A stretch of DNA of 64,000 nucleotides from Bacteroidales bacterium (GTDB taxonomy: Bacteria > Bacteroidota > Bacteroidia > Bacteroidales > F082), in the NCBI GenBank assembly GCA_017530365.1, contig JAFXMK010000011.1, forward strand, positions 124,001-188,000. The letters run 5' to 3'. Below, one piece after another: positions 56,218-64,000 of the stretch. Made by a program: the position numbers and the translations under genes. Each line of letters starts with the position of its first letter. Position 1 is the stretch's first letter. Under the pieces are notes generated by a model. The model had not been told where the DNA came from. It made no database searches and was given only the letters and a program-made list of their open reading frames with translations.

Positions 56218-57017
56218 TATTGTAATACGATAGCTAGTATTCCGACGATAGCACAATACACGGCAAACCACACCAGTTTGCCTTTCTTCACCAGGTTGAT
56301 CATCCACTTACAGGCAAAACAACCCGTGATGAAAGCGGCGAGGAAACCAACGATCAGCGCCAAGGGGGAGATGCCACCCATGGCTTCGGAAACGCCGACT
56401 TCAAACATGTCCTTCACATCCAAGAGCGCTTCGCCCAACACCGGTGGAATCACCATCAGGAATGAGAATTGGGCAAGCTTTTCTTTCTTGTCACCGAGCA
56501 ACAAACCCGTTGCAATGGTGGAGCCTGAACGCGACAGTCCCGGCATCACAGCGCAAGCTTGAGCGATACCGATGATAAAGGCATGAAAACCGGTGATATT
56601 TTCTTTCTGACGAGGTTTAGCGAAATAGGAAAACGTCAGCAAAGCCGCCGTCACCAACAACATGATACCCACGATCAGCAGTCCGGAACCAAAGACTTCT
56701 TCGATCTTGTCCTTGAAGAAGAATCCCACGATGGCCACCGGGATCATGGAGATGAGAATATTGACCACGTAGCGGGTGCCTTGGTTCCATTTCCATTTGA
56801 AGAGATCCTTGAAAATCCAAACGATCTCGCTCCATAAGATGACGATGGTGCTGAGCACGGTAGCCACATGAAGAACCACGGTAAACGTCAGGTTCGCCTC
56901 ACCGTCGGCAAGTCCGAAAAGCGCCTGGCCAATAGCCAGATGACCGCTACTGCTGACAGGAAGATATTCCGTCAGACCTTGAATGATGCCTAAAAGCAGT
57001 GCTTGAATCCAACTCAT
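56217..57017 (-). CDS. uppP: undecaprenyl-diphosphatase
   Basis: 266 residues, an integral membrane protein with about 8 helices that recycles the C55 lipid carrier of cell-wall synthesis by removing a phosphate. Seen: [17 protein letters not shown] (Glu and Ser/His of the active site, about 14-30) and [18 protein letters not shown] (second active-site segment, about 158-175). The start overlaps the DUF3098 gene by four bases. Confidence 0.96.
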   Translation of the reverse strand: MSWIQALLLGIIQGLTEYLPVSSSGHLAIGQALFGLADGEANLTFTVVLHVATVLSTIVILWSEIVWIFKDLFKWKWNQGTRYVVNILISMIPVAIVGFFFKDKIEEVFGSGLLIVGIMLLVTAALLTFSYFAKPRQKENITGFHAFIIGIAQACAVMPGLSRSGSTIATGLLLGDKKEKLAQFSFLMVIPPVLGEALLDVKDMFEVGVSEAMGGISPLALIVGFLAAFITGCFACKWMINLVKKGKLVWFAVYCAIVGILAIVLQ

Positions 57018-57280
57018 TTCTTTTTCCTCCAGAAGATAGCAACGATCTCAACTGCGAAACCCAAAAGAATCAAGATGGGCGAAAGGGTGAGACGCTGGAA
57101 GTTGAACATTTTGGGATTAAACACATCGGGGTCGGACGAGCCACCGCCGATCATCAGAATCATACCCAAAGCGATGAGCAAGACTCCTGCGATCACCAGC
57201 ATGTAATTCATTTTGGTGAAGGGAAGCTTCTTTTCATTTTCTACCACCTCTTTGGCGACTGTATTCTTTTGTTTTTCCAT
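57014..57280 (-). CDS. DUF3098 small membrane protein
   Basis: 88 residues with two hydrophobic helices (about 26-45 and 68-84), the [20 protein letters not shown] loop between them and a basic end (WRKKK). This matches the Bacteroidota DUF3098 family, regularly found between ftsX and uppP. Function unknown. It is 5 bases after ftsX and overlaps uppP by 4. Confidence 0.9.
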   Translation of the reverse strand: MEKQKNTVAKEVVENEKKLPFTKMNYMLVIAGVLLIALGMILMIGGGSSDPDVFNPKMFNFQRLTLSPILILLGFAVEIVAIFWRKKK

Positions 57281-57285
57281 GGTTA

Positions 57286-58164
57286 TTAGTTATAAAGTTT
57301 GTCAAGGTCAGCTTTCAAGAATTTATCCAAGGCAGCACGGGTAGAGAACCATGCCAACACCATGCCCAGTACGATAACGGCCAACAGGATGGCGCCAATG
57401 ACGTACATGTCCTGAATCAGTATGAGATCGGGAACACGTTTCGAGATCCAATACAGGATGCCCACAAGGAAAAGATCGGCTAGCAGCCCACCAAAGAAGC
57501 CTTGCGAGACACCTTGTTTCAGGAAGGGACGACGGATGAAACTTTCTGTAGCACCCACCAGCTGCATGCTTCTTACCAAGAAACGCTTGGAATAGATGGA
57601 AAGGCGTATTGTGTTGCGGATCAAGGCAATGGCGATAAACAGCAGGGCAAGGCTCACAATCATCAGTACGATGGCAATTTTCCGGATGTTGTTGTTGATG
57701 AGATCTATCAGCGATTTTTGGTAATATACCTCCTTGATATCGGTGTTTTCCAACAGCTGGCTCTCGATAACGGCGATACTATCCGAATTGGCGTAGGCAG
57801 CATGAAAACGCACATCGATGGATGGCAGCAAAGGGTTGGCCTCGTTGCCGAGCCACTGCAAGAAGTCCTCACCCAGGTCCTCGCTCAGCCTTGAAATCGC
57901 CTCTTCCTTGGTGATGTATTCGGTGGATTTCACAGCCGGCATGGCATCGAGTTCCTTTTGCAGACGGAGGATGTTGGCCTCTTTTACGTCGCTGTTCATG
58001 ACGATCTCGAAGCCTAGGTTTTCTTTGACGTGGTTGGAGAGCTTCCGGGCGTGCATCATGAAGATGGCGAATGCGCCAAGGAGGAAGAGCACCAACGTGA
58101 TGCTCATCAGCGACATGGCGTAGGATCCGGCCACACGACGTTTGCTAGAACTTCTCTCTGACAT
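57286..58164 (-). CDS. ftsX: cell division ABC transporter permease-like protein FtsX
   Basis: 292 residues: one N-terminal transmembrane helix (about 17-37), an extracytoplasmic domain (about 45-160, YITKEEAISRLSEDLGEDF) and three C-terminal helices (about 165-285), the FtsX topology. With the ATPase FtsE it controls cell-wall hydrolases at division; ftsE is not in the window. First gene of the uppP-truB-queA group. Confidence 0.92.
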   Translation of the reverse strand: MSERSSSKRRVAGSYAMSLMSITLVLFLLGAFAIFMMHARKLSNHVKENLGFEIVMNSDVKEANILRLQKELDAMPAVKSTEYITKEEAISRLSEDLGEDFLQWLGNEANPLLPSIDVRFHAAYANSDSIAVIESQLLENTDIKEVYYQKSLIDLINNNIRKIAIVLMIVSLALLFIAIALIRNTIRLSIYSKRFLVRSMQLVGATESFIRRPFLKQGVSQGFFGGLLADLFLVGILYWISKRVPDLILIQDMYVIGAILLAVIVLGMVLAWFSTRAALDKFLKADLDKLYN

Positions 58165-58203
58165 GAATTCTGTTTTGAAAATGCAAAAATATGTTTTTTT
58201 TCT

Positions 58204-58211
58204 TAATTTTG
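58204..58211 (+). promoter_or_regulatory. -7 box TAATTTTG of the carboxyltransferase gene
   Basis: TAATTTTG followed by TG, 23 bases before the ATG at 58235, in a short AT-rich gap after the divergent ftsX. No TTG at the standard -33 spacing. Confidence 0.4.
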
Positions 58212-58234
58212 TGATTTCTTAGAAACAATACGCC

Positions 58235-59842
58235 ATGCAAGTCCTGAAATCGAACATAAAGACCGACTCGCCCGAGTTCAAACAGAATGAGAAAAACTTC
58301 CTTGAACTGATGGCCCAGTACCGTGAAGCCATGTCGGCTTCCATGCAGGGTGGTGGCGAGGCTGCGGTGGCCAAGCATAAGAAACGCAACAAGCTGTTGG
58401 CCCGTGAGCGCATCGACCTGCTCATTGACCCGAACACCCCGTTTTTGGAGCTCTCGCCGATGGCAGCTTACGGGACGTATCACGACGACTTTCCCTCGGC
58501 GGGCATCGTCACGGGTATCGGAGTGATCCAAGGCCGTGAGGCGGTCATCGTAGCCAACGACGCCACGGTGAAAGGTGGCACCTACATGCAATATACCGTG
58601 AAGAAACACCTCCGCGCCCAGGAAATCGCCATGGAGAACCATCTGCCTTGCGTCTATATGGTGGATAGCGGCGGTGCCTTCCTGCCCGAGCAGGACACGG
58701 TGTTCCCCGACCGCGACCATTTCGGACGCTTCTTTTACAACCAAGCCCGTATGTCGGCCATGGGCATTCCCCAAATCGCCATTGTGATGGGCATGTGTAC
58801 GGCAGGCGGCGCTTACGTACCTGCCATGAGCGACGAGACCATCATCGTGCGCAACCAAGGAACCATCTATCTTGGCGGTCCTCCGTTGGTGAAGGCCGCT
58901 ACCGGCGAGGTGGTCACGGCCGAAGAGTTAGGTGGTGGCGAGATGCACACTTCGATTTCGGGTGTGGCCGACCATCTGGCCGAAAACGACCAGCACGCCT
59001 TGCAAATCTGCCGCAACATTTTCAAGACTTTGGAGAAATCGCACCGACAAAAACTCGACATGCTTCCGGTGGAGGCGCCATTATACGATCCTCGTGAGCT
59101 TTACGGCCTCGCCCCCATCGACTTCCACAAGCTGACCGACCCTCGCGAGATCATCGCCCGTATCGTGGATGGCAGCCGTTTCCAGGAATTCAAGTCAAGA
59201 TATGCCACCACCATCGTCTGCGGCTTTGCCCATCTGATGGGCTTCCCCGTAGGCATCATCGCCAACTACGGCGTGTTGTTCTCTGAATCCGCTTTGAAGG
59301 CGACACACTTCATCGAGTTGTGCTGCCAGCGCAACATCCCTTTGGTGTTCTTGCAGAATATTACCGGCTTCATGGTCGGCAAGCAGTACGAACAAGGCGG
59401 CATCGCCAAAGACGGTGCTAAGATGGTCCATGCGGTTTCCAATGCCAATGTGCCCAAGTTCACCGTGATCTTCGGTGGTTCCTTCGGGGCAGGTAACTAC
59501 GGCATGGCGGGTCGCGCCTACAGTCCTCGTTTGCTGTTCATGTGGCCCAATGCGAAGATCTCCGTCATGGGCGGTGAGCAAGCCGCCAGCGTGTTGGCCA
59601 CCGTGAAGGAGGACCAGTACAAATACAAAGGCTTGGAGGTCCCGAAAGACGAGATCGCCCAGCTGAAGAAAGATATCTTGGCCAAGTACGACTATGAAGG
59701 CTCTGCTTTCTACAGCACGGCCCGCCTGTGGGACGACGGCATCATCGACCCCATCGACACCCGCAAGATCCTGGCTTTAGGCATTGCCGCTTCGCTGAAC
59801 CAGCCCTTCCCGCAACAGCAGTTCGGAGTGTTCAGGATGTGA
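58235..59842 (+). CDS. acyl-CoA carboxylase carboxyltransferase (methylcrotonyl-CoA carboxylase beta-like)
   Basis: 535 residues of the crotonase-fold carboxyltransferase family that moves CO2 from carboxybiotin to an acyl-CoA. Seen: [31 protein letters not shown], the oxyanion region [30 protein letters not shown] and [18 protein letters not shown]. The [12 protein letters not shown] and [20 protein letters not shown] blocks point to the methylcrotonyl-CoA type rather than propionyl-CoA. No biotin carboxylase or biotin carrier gene adjoins, so partners are encoded elsewhere. Confidence 0.92.
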   Translation: MQVLKSNIKTDSPEFKQNEKNFLELMAQYREAMSASMQGGGEAAVAKHKKRNKLLARERIDLLIDPNTPFLELSPMAAYGTYHDDFPSAGIVTGIGVIQGREAVIVANDATVKGGTYMQYTVKKHLRAQEIAMENHLPCVYMVDSGGAFLPEQDTVFPDRDHFGRFFYNQARMSAMGIPQIAIVMGMCTAGGAYVPAMSDETIIVRNQGTIYLGGPPLVKAATGEVVTAEELGGGEMHTSISGVADHLAENDQHALQICRNIFKTLEKSHRQKLDMLPVEAPLYDPRELYGLAPIDFHKLTDPREIIARIVDGSRFQEFKSRYATTIVCGFAHLMGFPVGIIANYGVLFSESALKATHFIELCCQRNIPLVFLQNITGFMVGKQYEQGGIAKDGAKMVHAVSNANVPKFTVIFGGSFGAGNYGMAGRAYSPRLLFMWPNAKISVMGGEQAASVLATVKEDQYKYKGLEVPKDEIAQLKKDILAKYDYEGSAFYSTARLWDDGIIDPIDTRKILALGIAASLNQPFPQQQFGVFRM

Positions 59843-59926
59843 GTTTTTTTAGAAAACAGAAGGAAGAATGCTTTCAATAGCTATCATCGAGCAGATTAAG
59901 AAGAAGTCAGGGTTGGGATTCAGCGA

Positions 59927-60271
59927 ATGCTCCATCTCGACTTAAAGCCCCACAACATCCTCATCACCAACAAGGGCCATCATGTGAAACTCATCGACTT
60001 GGGCTTCGGCTGGAGCGAGAGCTATCTACACGACTTGGGCTTTACCAGGGATTATTGCGCTCCGGAGCAGCAAGCCGCCAAGACCGAGTTGTTTAGTCCC
60101 GCCACCGACATTTTTGCTTTGGGCAAGATCATGCAACAATTCGGTTTGACAAACGAGGCTGTGATCCAACGTTGTTTGAAGGAAGATCCAGTAGATCGTT
60201 CTCAAAGCATTGGAGAATTGCAAAAAGCCATCAAACGGCATTCCAAATGCTATTGTCAGCAATCCTACTAA
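59927..60271 (+). pseudogene. N-terminally truncated Hanks-type Ser/Thr kinase remnant
   Basis: 114 residues covering only the kinase C-lobe: catalytic loop HLDLKPHNI (Asp plus Asn present), metal motif DLG in LIDLGFG (DFG in most kinases), APE in YCAPEQQAA, TDIFALGKIMQ (subdomain IX) and RCLKEDPVDRSQSI (subdomain XI). The glycine loop, the VAIK lysine and the helix-C glutamate are missing, and an in-frame stop at 59897 precedes it. Upstream codons still read GIQRM before the HLD, as in a full kinase. A 25-codon frame (59868-59945, start MLSIAIIEQIKKKSG) overlaps it and may be another remnant. ATP binding is not expected. Confidence 0.75.
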
Positions 60272-60595
60272 TAGTACTTTTTTAATCATAGTTTTATCCC
60301 TTTGTTCGTGTCGGGCACAACTTTTGTTTGAATTATTGTTAGGTATTTTCACTTCAAAAATACAACAAACTCCTAAACAATTGAATTAATTATTTGATTA
60401 TCAATTATTTAAATATCATTATTGGATACAAGAATTGTATCTAAATTGGATAATCTTCCCTAAAAATGGATGAAATGGATGGAAAAACCAAAACATTGGA
60501 AAAAAATTCATCAATCTCTTGACAAATGAAAATAAATAATTATTTTTGCAGCATGAATATAACGCATTGAATTAATAAACTAAAACACACCCGTC
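60272..60595. other. AT-rich intergenic region with the DUF5618 promoter
   Basis: This 324-base gap has no convincing gene on the plus strand. On the minus strand, a frame from 60290 back into the kinase remnant begins MIKKVLLVGLLTIAFGM, which looks like a signal peptide, but it continues only as antisense of the remnant. A good promoter is present at 60519-60548. The rest is AT-rich without repeats that I could see. Confidence 0.5.
60519..60548 (+). promoter_or_regulatory. promoter of the DUF5618 gene
   Basis: TTG (60519-60521, in CTTGACA), 19 bases, TATTTTTG (60541-60548) followed by C. Ideal Bacteroidota promoter, 47 bases before the ATG. Confidence 0.75.
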
Positions 60596-61006
60596 ATGAA
60601 AGACCCGATGATTGAGATCATAGTGGATCCTGTTAACGAAGCCCGCCGCTACGTGGAAAATGCCAAAGACTTGTTGAAAAACCACGGTCAACTCGATTAC
60701 GAAACCCAACTTTACATGGATCGGAAATACGTCCGCATGGCTGGAAATACGTTGTGGAACGGAGTGCTGCTAATCCTTGACGCCGTGTTCCATGTGAAAA
60801 AAGTCGGACGGCTACATCCCGACGTTATTGATTACAGAGATGAGGTGGCGAAACGCGACAAAAAACTGCTGGCCTTGTTCAACACAGCATACGAAACACT
60901 TCATGTTTATATGGGATACGATGGCAATCAAGAAAAAAACGTTTGCGGTGCGGGGTTTCGTCTCGCCAATGATATCATCGACAGGTGCGCGGTGTTGTTA
61001 CCGTAA
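60596..61006 (+). CDS. DUF5618 family protein (full length)
   Basis: 136 residues, all helical by appearance, no signal peptide. Blocks: NEARRYVENAKDLLKNHG, YVRMAGNTLWNGVLLILDAV, RDKKLLALFNTAYETLHVYM and RLANDIIDRCAVLLP. I associate this with the uncharacterised Bacteroidota family DUF5618. The four-helix pattern recalls HEPN-like or four-helix proteins, but the HEPN R-x4-6-H motif is not seen. The last third is echoed by the 50-residue frame at 24335-24487. It lies between a kinase remnant and a convergent small HTH gene. Confidence 0.75.
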   Translation: MKDPMIEIIVDPVNEARRYVENAKDLLKNHGQLDYETQLYMDRKYVRMAGNTLWNGVLLILDAVFHVKKVGRLHPDVIDYRDEVAKRDKKLLALFNTAYETLHVYMGYDGNQEKNVCGAGFRLANDIIDRCAVLLP

Positions 61007-61011
61007 GAGTG

Positions 61012-61266
61012 TCACTCCTCCCCCAACCTTTCCTTCATCCCTTTAGCCACCTCGGCCCCGTAATAACGGAAGAAGTTGAACTGCATCGCCTGCGAGATGC
61101 GGAGCAGCAAGGCGCAGTCAATGGAAGGTTTCCTGAAGATCTTGTAGAGATGGTTGCGGGTGCAGGGTATCTGCGAGGCCAGCCATGACACGCTGCGCTG
61201 GTCGGCTTTCAGCTGCTCTTGGATGCGTTGGCCTATGTGGATTTCGTTGGGATGGTTTTCCGCCAT
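61012..61266 (-). CDS. small XRE-like HTH protein
   Basis: 84 residues. A helix-turn-helix of Cro/C1 type spans about 12-60 (IGQRIQEQLKADQRSVSWLASQ, RNHLYKIFRKPSIDCALLLRI). After it, the chain ends with NFFRYYGAEVAKGMKERLGEE. Probable DNA-binding regulator. A -7 box TACCTTTG lies on the minus strand at plus 61283-61290, 17 bases upstream. It converges with the DUF5618 gene (6 bases between stops), so pairing with it, as in toxin-antitoxin loci, is possible but not supported by direction. Confidence 0.8.
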   Translation of the reverse strand: MAENHPNEIHIGQRIQEQLKADQRSVSWLASQIPCTRNHLYKIFRKPSIDCALLLRISQAMQFNFFRYYGAEVAKGMKERLGEE

Positions 61267-61347
61267 GTCACTGGAGTTTTCGCAAAGGTAACCTCAAGTG
61301 AGATGGAGAGCTCCATCCATTTCATCCATTTGGGAAAGAGGGTGTTT

Positions 61348-63147
61348 TCAACCCCTTTCATCCCCAATCGTCCGGGCAATCTTCTCAATATTCAGACTTC
61401 TTGCCGAGGCATCGATGATGTCCTTGTAGATGCCGCCTTTCTTGTAGATCTCATCGGGATCGCCCGACTCTTCCACACGGCCGATCTGAAGGGCGTAAAT
61501 CATGTCGGCATCGATGATCTGCGAGATGCTGTGCGAGATAATGATGACAGTACGATCCTTTTTGATGGCATCCAAGCTGTTTTTGATCTGCTCGGTGGCA
61601 ATGGCATCCAATGAGGCCGTAGGCTCGTCCAAGAAGATGATAGGCGGGTTTTTGAGGAACATACGGGCGATGGCGATGCGCTGCTGCTGACCGCCACTGA
61701 GGTCGGAGGCCTTATTCTCGAACTGCTTGGGCAGCTGCATGATCTGATCGTAGATATACGACTTCTTGGCAGCTTCCACCACCTCTTCGTGGGTGGCATC
61801 AGGCTTGCCGTAAAGGATGTTCTCCTCGATGGTACCATCGAAGATATGGTTCTTCTGTAGCACTAGACCGATGTTCTCACGCAGGAACTTGGTATCGTAT
61901 TCCCGCAAATCGACACCGTCCAAGGTAATCGTGCCAACTTGGGGTTCATAAAACTTATCCAACAGGTTGACGATGGTGCTCTTGCCTGCTCCTGAAAGTC
62001 CCACCAAAGCGGTGATCTTGTTCGGCTCGATGGTCATGTTGACATCAAACAAGGCCTGGTTGCCGTTGGGATAGGTGAAATCGACATGTTTCATCTCGAA
62101 TTTTCCATGGATCTTTTCCGGCTTGTAATTGCCAGAAGGCTCGATGTCCTTCTCCGAATCGAGAATGGAGAAGAAGCCCTCGGCGTAGATCAAGGCGTCG
62201 TTGACATCGTCGAAGATGCGCTGCAGCTGAGTGATGGGAGCGATGACGTTGCTGAACAGCATCACATGGTACATGATCTTACCGATGGTCATGCCCGGAT
62301 AGCCTTTCAGCACCAGATAGGCGGTAAGGATGATGACCAAGACGGTGCCCACCTGCTTCACAAAGCTCTTGATGCCGTTGTAATAGAAGGCCACCCTACG
62401 GGTCTTCATCTGGTTTTCCGTGACTTGGTTCTGGATGTCGAGCTGTTTCTGACCCTCGATCTGCTCACGATTGAAGCTCTTGATGACGTTGATGGAATCG
62501 ATGATATTCTTGATGCCTTGGCTCTTGGTCTCCAGATGGGAACGCATCTCACGGCGCCAGCCTTTCAATCGACGGGCCTGACGATAGGTGATCCAAAAAT
62601 AGATAGGCACAATACCCAAGGCCACCAATCCCACATAGACATTAGCGATGAACATCAAGATTAAGGCCAATAAAGCACTCGTAAACAACGGCAGCAGGTC
62701 GATGAAGAAGTTCTGCACCGTACGAGAGAGGCTGCTCACACCTTGGTCGATACGGGCTTGAAGCTTACCCGTAGCGTTGTCACCAGAGTTGAAGAAAGCC
62801 ATCTTGAAGGTAAGGACTTTCTCGATGACGCTTTGCGCCAAGTCGCGGCTGACGAAGATACGCATGCGTTCACCATAGTAGTTTTGGGCGAAGGTGATGA
62901 GCGCGGAGAGGATTTCCTTACCCAACAGCACCACCGAGATGATGGTGACGATGCGAATCGCTTGGGCACCCCATTCCACGCCACCTGTTACCAATCCGTT
63001 GACCTGGTCAACCGTCCAGTCGAGCACGATAGCGTTAACCTGAGCCATCAGAGAGCCAACTAACGTAAGGACTAAAGTAATGAACACCAGCCATTTGTAC
63101 GGCTTCACAAATGGACTGACATTTTTAAAGAGTTGAAAGAGATTCAT
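61348..63147 (-). CDS. ABC exporter, fused membrane and ATPase domains
   Basis: 599 residues: six transmembrane helices (about 1-320) and a nucleotide-binding domain (about 345-585) with Walker A GLSGAGKST, Q-loop region VLQKNHIFDG, signature LSGGQQQR, Walker B IIFLDEPTA and H-loop ISHS. Type IV half-transporter acting as a dimer, as in MsbA and multidrug exporters. It follows the U32 peptidase gene by 3 bases. Substrate unknown; lipid or drug export is usual for this group. Confidence 0.93.
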   Translation of the reverse strand: MNLFQLFKNVSPFVKPYKWLVFITLVLTLVGSLMAQVNAIVLDWTVDQVNGLVTGGVEWGAQAIRIVTIISVVLLGKEILSALITFAQNYYGERMRIFVSRDLAQSVIEKVLTFKMAFFNSGDNATGKLQARIDQGVSSLSRTVQNFFIDLLPLFTSALLALILMFIANVYVGLVALGIVPIYFWITYRQARRLKGWRREMRSHLETKSQGIKNIIDSINVIKSFNREQIEGQKQLDIQNQVTENQMKTRRVAFYYNGIKSFVKQVGTVLVIILTAYLVLKGYPGMTIGKIMYHVMLFSNVIAPITQLQRIFDDVNDALIYAEGFFSILDSEKDIEPSGNYKPEKIHGKFEMKHVDFTYPNGNQALFDVNMTIEPNKITALVGLSGAGKSTIVNLLDKFYEPQVGTITLDGVDLREYDTKFLRENIGLVLQKNHIFDGTIEENILYGKPDATHEEVVEAAKKSYIYDQIMQLPKQFENKASDLSGGQQQRIAIARMFLKNPPIIFLDEPTASLDAIATEQIKNSLDAIKKDRTVIIISHSISQIIDADMIYALQIGRVEESGDPDEIYKKGGIYKDIIDASARSLNIEKIARTIGDERG

Positions 63148-63150
63148 AGT

Positions 63151-64000
63151 TTATTCAGTTGCACATACATACATGAGACATTTCTTGCAGTCGAATTCCA
63201 AACGGAAGATGTTTTCGCCATTGCGGATGTATAACGGACCGACGGGCTTACCTGTAATTTTTGGGCAAAGGCCGTTGGCATAGCGGATACAGTGGTGGCA
63301 AGTCATTAAAGGTGAGGGGTGAGAGGTGAGAGGTGAGAGGTTTTCTTGAGCAGACTTCTCAACTCTCACCTCTAACCTCTCACCTTTAACCACTATCTTC
63401 CCAACCAGTCCCCGTTTCAGTTCTCCTAAGACTGATGCTGGAATCAGATAGGGCTGAGATAGCTGAATGTCAATATTGACTGGGTTATAGATGGTGTCGC
63501 CCCATTGGGAGAGTTTCTTTCGGATGTTTTCGGTGGCCTTTTCTGGGTTGTTTGCCACTATCATTTCGAGGCCTTGGACAGAAGCAACCCAACTTGCCTT
63601 GTTCTGGATTGCTGTCAACTTATACCCATCTTCCAAGTCGGTCAACACCAAATCGATGTCGATCTTGCGGTTGCCCGTGGAAGCCTCCACTTGGCGTTGC
63701 CATTCGATGTCGTAGTTGCGATATATCTTAGAGCCCCTTGTGGCGCCATGGGGACGATTGCACGAAACCTTATTTCCATGAACCACGTCTGCTCTGATTC
63801 CTATTAGCTCGTCATTCTTATCCAAGAAACACAGTCCGTCGCCATTATGTAGCGTTTTGTCGGTCAAAATCTCCATCTGAACGGAGTTGCACCATTTGAC
63901 CTCGCCGATGTATTCTCCCATCGATTTGGGCGTGTTTGGCGAGCCGATATTAGGTTGGCGGCCATGGATGAAATAGTCGGTGAAACCGCGGTTGAACGAC
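63151..64000 (-). CDS. peptidase U32 family protein, C-terminal part (runs off the right edge)
   Basis: The frame is open to the last base of the window, beginning SFNRGFTDYFIHGRQPNIG, so the N-terminal part lies beyond 64000. The next block (TPKSMGEYIGEV) and the DUF3656-like middle are typical of U32 'collagenase'-type proteins, some of which (RlhA/TrhP) act with prephenate-derived factors in RNA hydroxylation rather than proteolysis. The C-terminus has Cys motifs C-x2-C-x7-C (CHHCIRYANGLC) and CKKCLMYVC, suited to a metal or Fe-S site. An inverted repeat at 63306-63391 adds about 29 residues just before it. Confidence 0.88.
   Translation of the reverse strand, partial: SFNRGFTDYFIHGRQPNIGSPNTPKSMGEYIGEVKWCNSVQMEILTDKTLHNGDGLCFLDKNDELIGIRADVVHGNKVSCNRPHGATRGSKIYRNYDIEWQRQVEASTGNRKIDIDLVLTDLEDGYKLTAIQNKASWVASVQGLEMIVANNPEKATENIRKKLSQWGDTIYNPVNIDIQLSQPYLIPASVLGELKRGLVGKIVVKGERLEVRVEKSAQENLSPLTSHPSPLMTCHHCIRYANGLCPKITGKPVGPLYIRNGENIFRLEFDCKKCLMYVCATE
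63306..63391. repeat. in-frame inverted repeat inside the U32 gene
   Basis: TTAAAGGTGAGGGGTGAGAGG... (63306-63342) is answered by AACTCTCACCTCTAACCTCTCACCTTTAACC (63361-63391). On the gene strand it is translated VVKGERLEVRVEKSAQENLS and PLTSHPSPLMTC, without a stop. The same repeat family lies between genes at 29069-29136, where it is not coding. Confidence 0.85.

Noticed and set aside
60026-60352. Minus-strand frame starting MIKKVLLVGLLTIAFGM near the kinase remnant
   Set aside because: The start looks like a signal peptide but the rest is only the complement of the kinase C-lobe; no good promoter on that strand. Kept only as a remark.
61012-61266. Toxin-antitoxin pair with the DUF5618 gene
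   Set aside because: The two genes converge rather than forming an operon, and the DUF5618 protein lacks a recognisable toxin motif such as HEPN R-x4-6-H.
1-64000. tRNA, rRNA or known riboswitch
   Set aside because: Intergenic gaps are short and none shows a tRNA cloverleaf, rRNA sequence or a riboswitch core that I recognise; a covariance-model scan would be decisive.

Overview
The window comes from a Bacteroidales chromosome (phylum Bacteroidota), probably a gut- or rumen-type anaerobe. Three very large surface proteins end in type IX secretion (T9SS) sorting tails. Promoters are of the Bacteroidota type (TTTG or TTG, then 19-21 nt, then TAnnTTTG), with little Shine-Dalgarno signal. The operon ftsX-DUF3098-uppP-truB-queA is typical of the phylum. 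A ptb-buk pair suggests butyrate (or branched-chain acid) fermentation. I could not place the genus. No rRNA, tRNA, CRISPR array or prophage was seen.

Layout. 1-4.4 kb: 3' part of a large alpha-2-macroglobulin-like protein. 4.7-15.7 kb: a 3661-residue T9SS surface protein, followed by a small protein with a tripartite C-terminal sorting-like tail, a lipoprotein and a 1025-residue AsmA-family protein. 19.5-20.3 kb: an IS200-like (RAYT-type) transposase bracketed by REP-like palindromes. 20.3-24.3 kb: tdk, a repeat-rich acidic protein, rsmI and an OstA-like protein. 24.3-28 kb: a DUF5618 fragment, a CvpA-family protein, an M64 peptidase and two secreted proteins of unknown function. 28-32.7 kb: a ROK kinase, a TonB-dependent receptor with its Cys/His-rich partner, and an acidic lipoprotein. 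32.7-37.3 kb: buk, ptb, an OxyR-like LysR regulator and divergent trkH. 37.3-41.1 kb: thpR, a zinc-ribbon membrane protein, a secreted nucleoside hydrolase, a DUF6935-like protein and a lipoprotein. 41.2-50.1 kb: two T9SS surface proteins sharing a homologous module, each in an operon with one of two paralogous TPR/membrane/HTH regulators. 50.3-58.2 kb: glyS, a RING/TerD-like protein, queA, truB, uppP, DUF3098 and ftsX. 58.2-64 kb: an acyl-CoA carboxylase carboxyltransferase, a kinase remnant, full-length DUF5618, a small HTH protein, an ABC exporter and a U32 peptidase running off the right edge.

Most notable: (i) the mirrored pair of T9SS-protein/TPR-HTH operons, whose promoters share a CTTGWCAAG dyad; (ii) several dispersed palindromic or tandem repeats that occur between genes but also lie in frame inside coding sequences (20952-22037, the RING gene, the U32 gene), including an RPE-like palindrome; (iii) the REP-bracketed transposase; (iv) loss of the thioester motif in the macroglobulin; (v) a promoter-bearing C-terminal copy of DUF5618 36 kb from the full-length gene.
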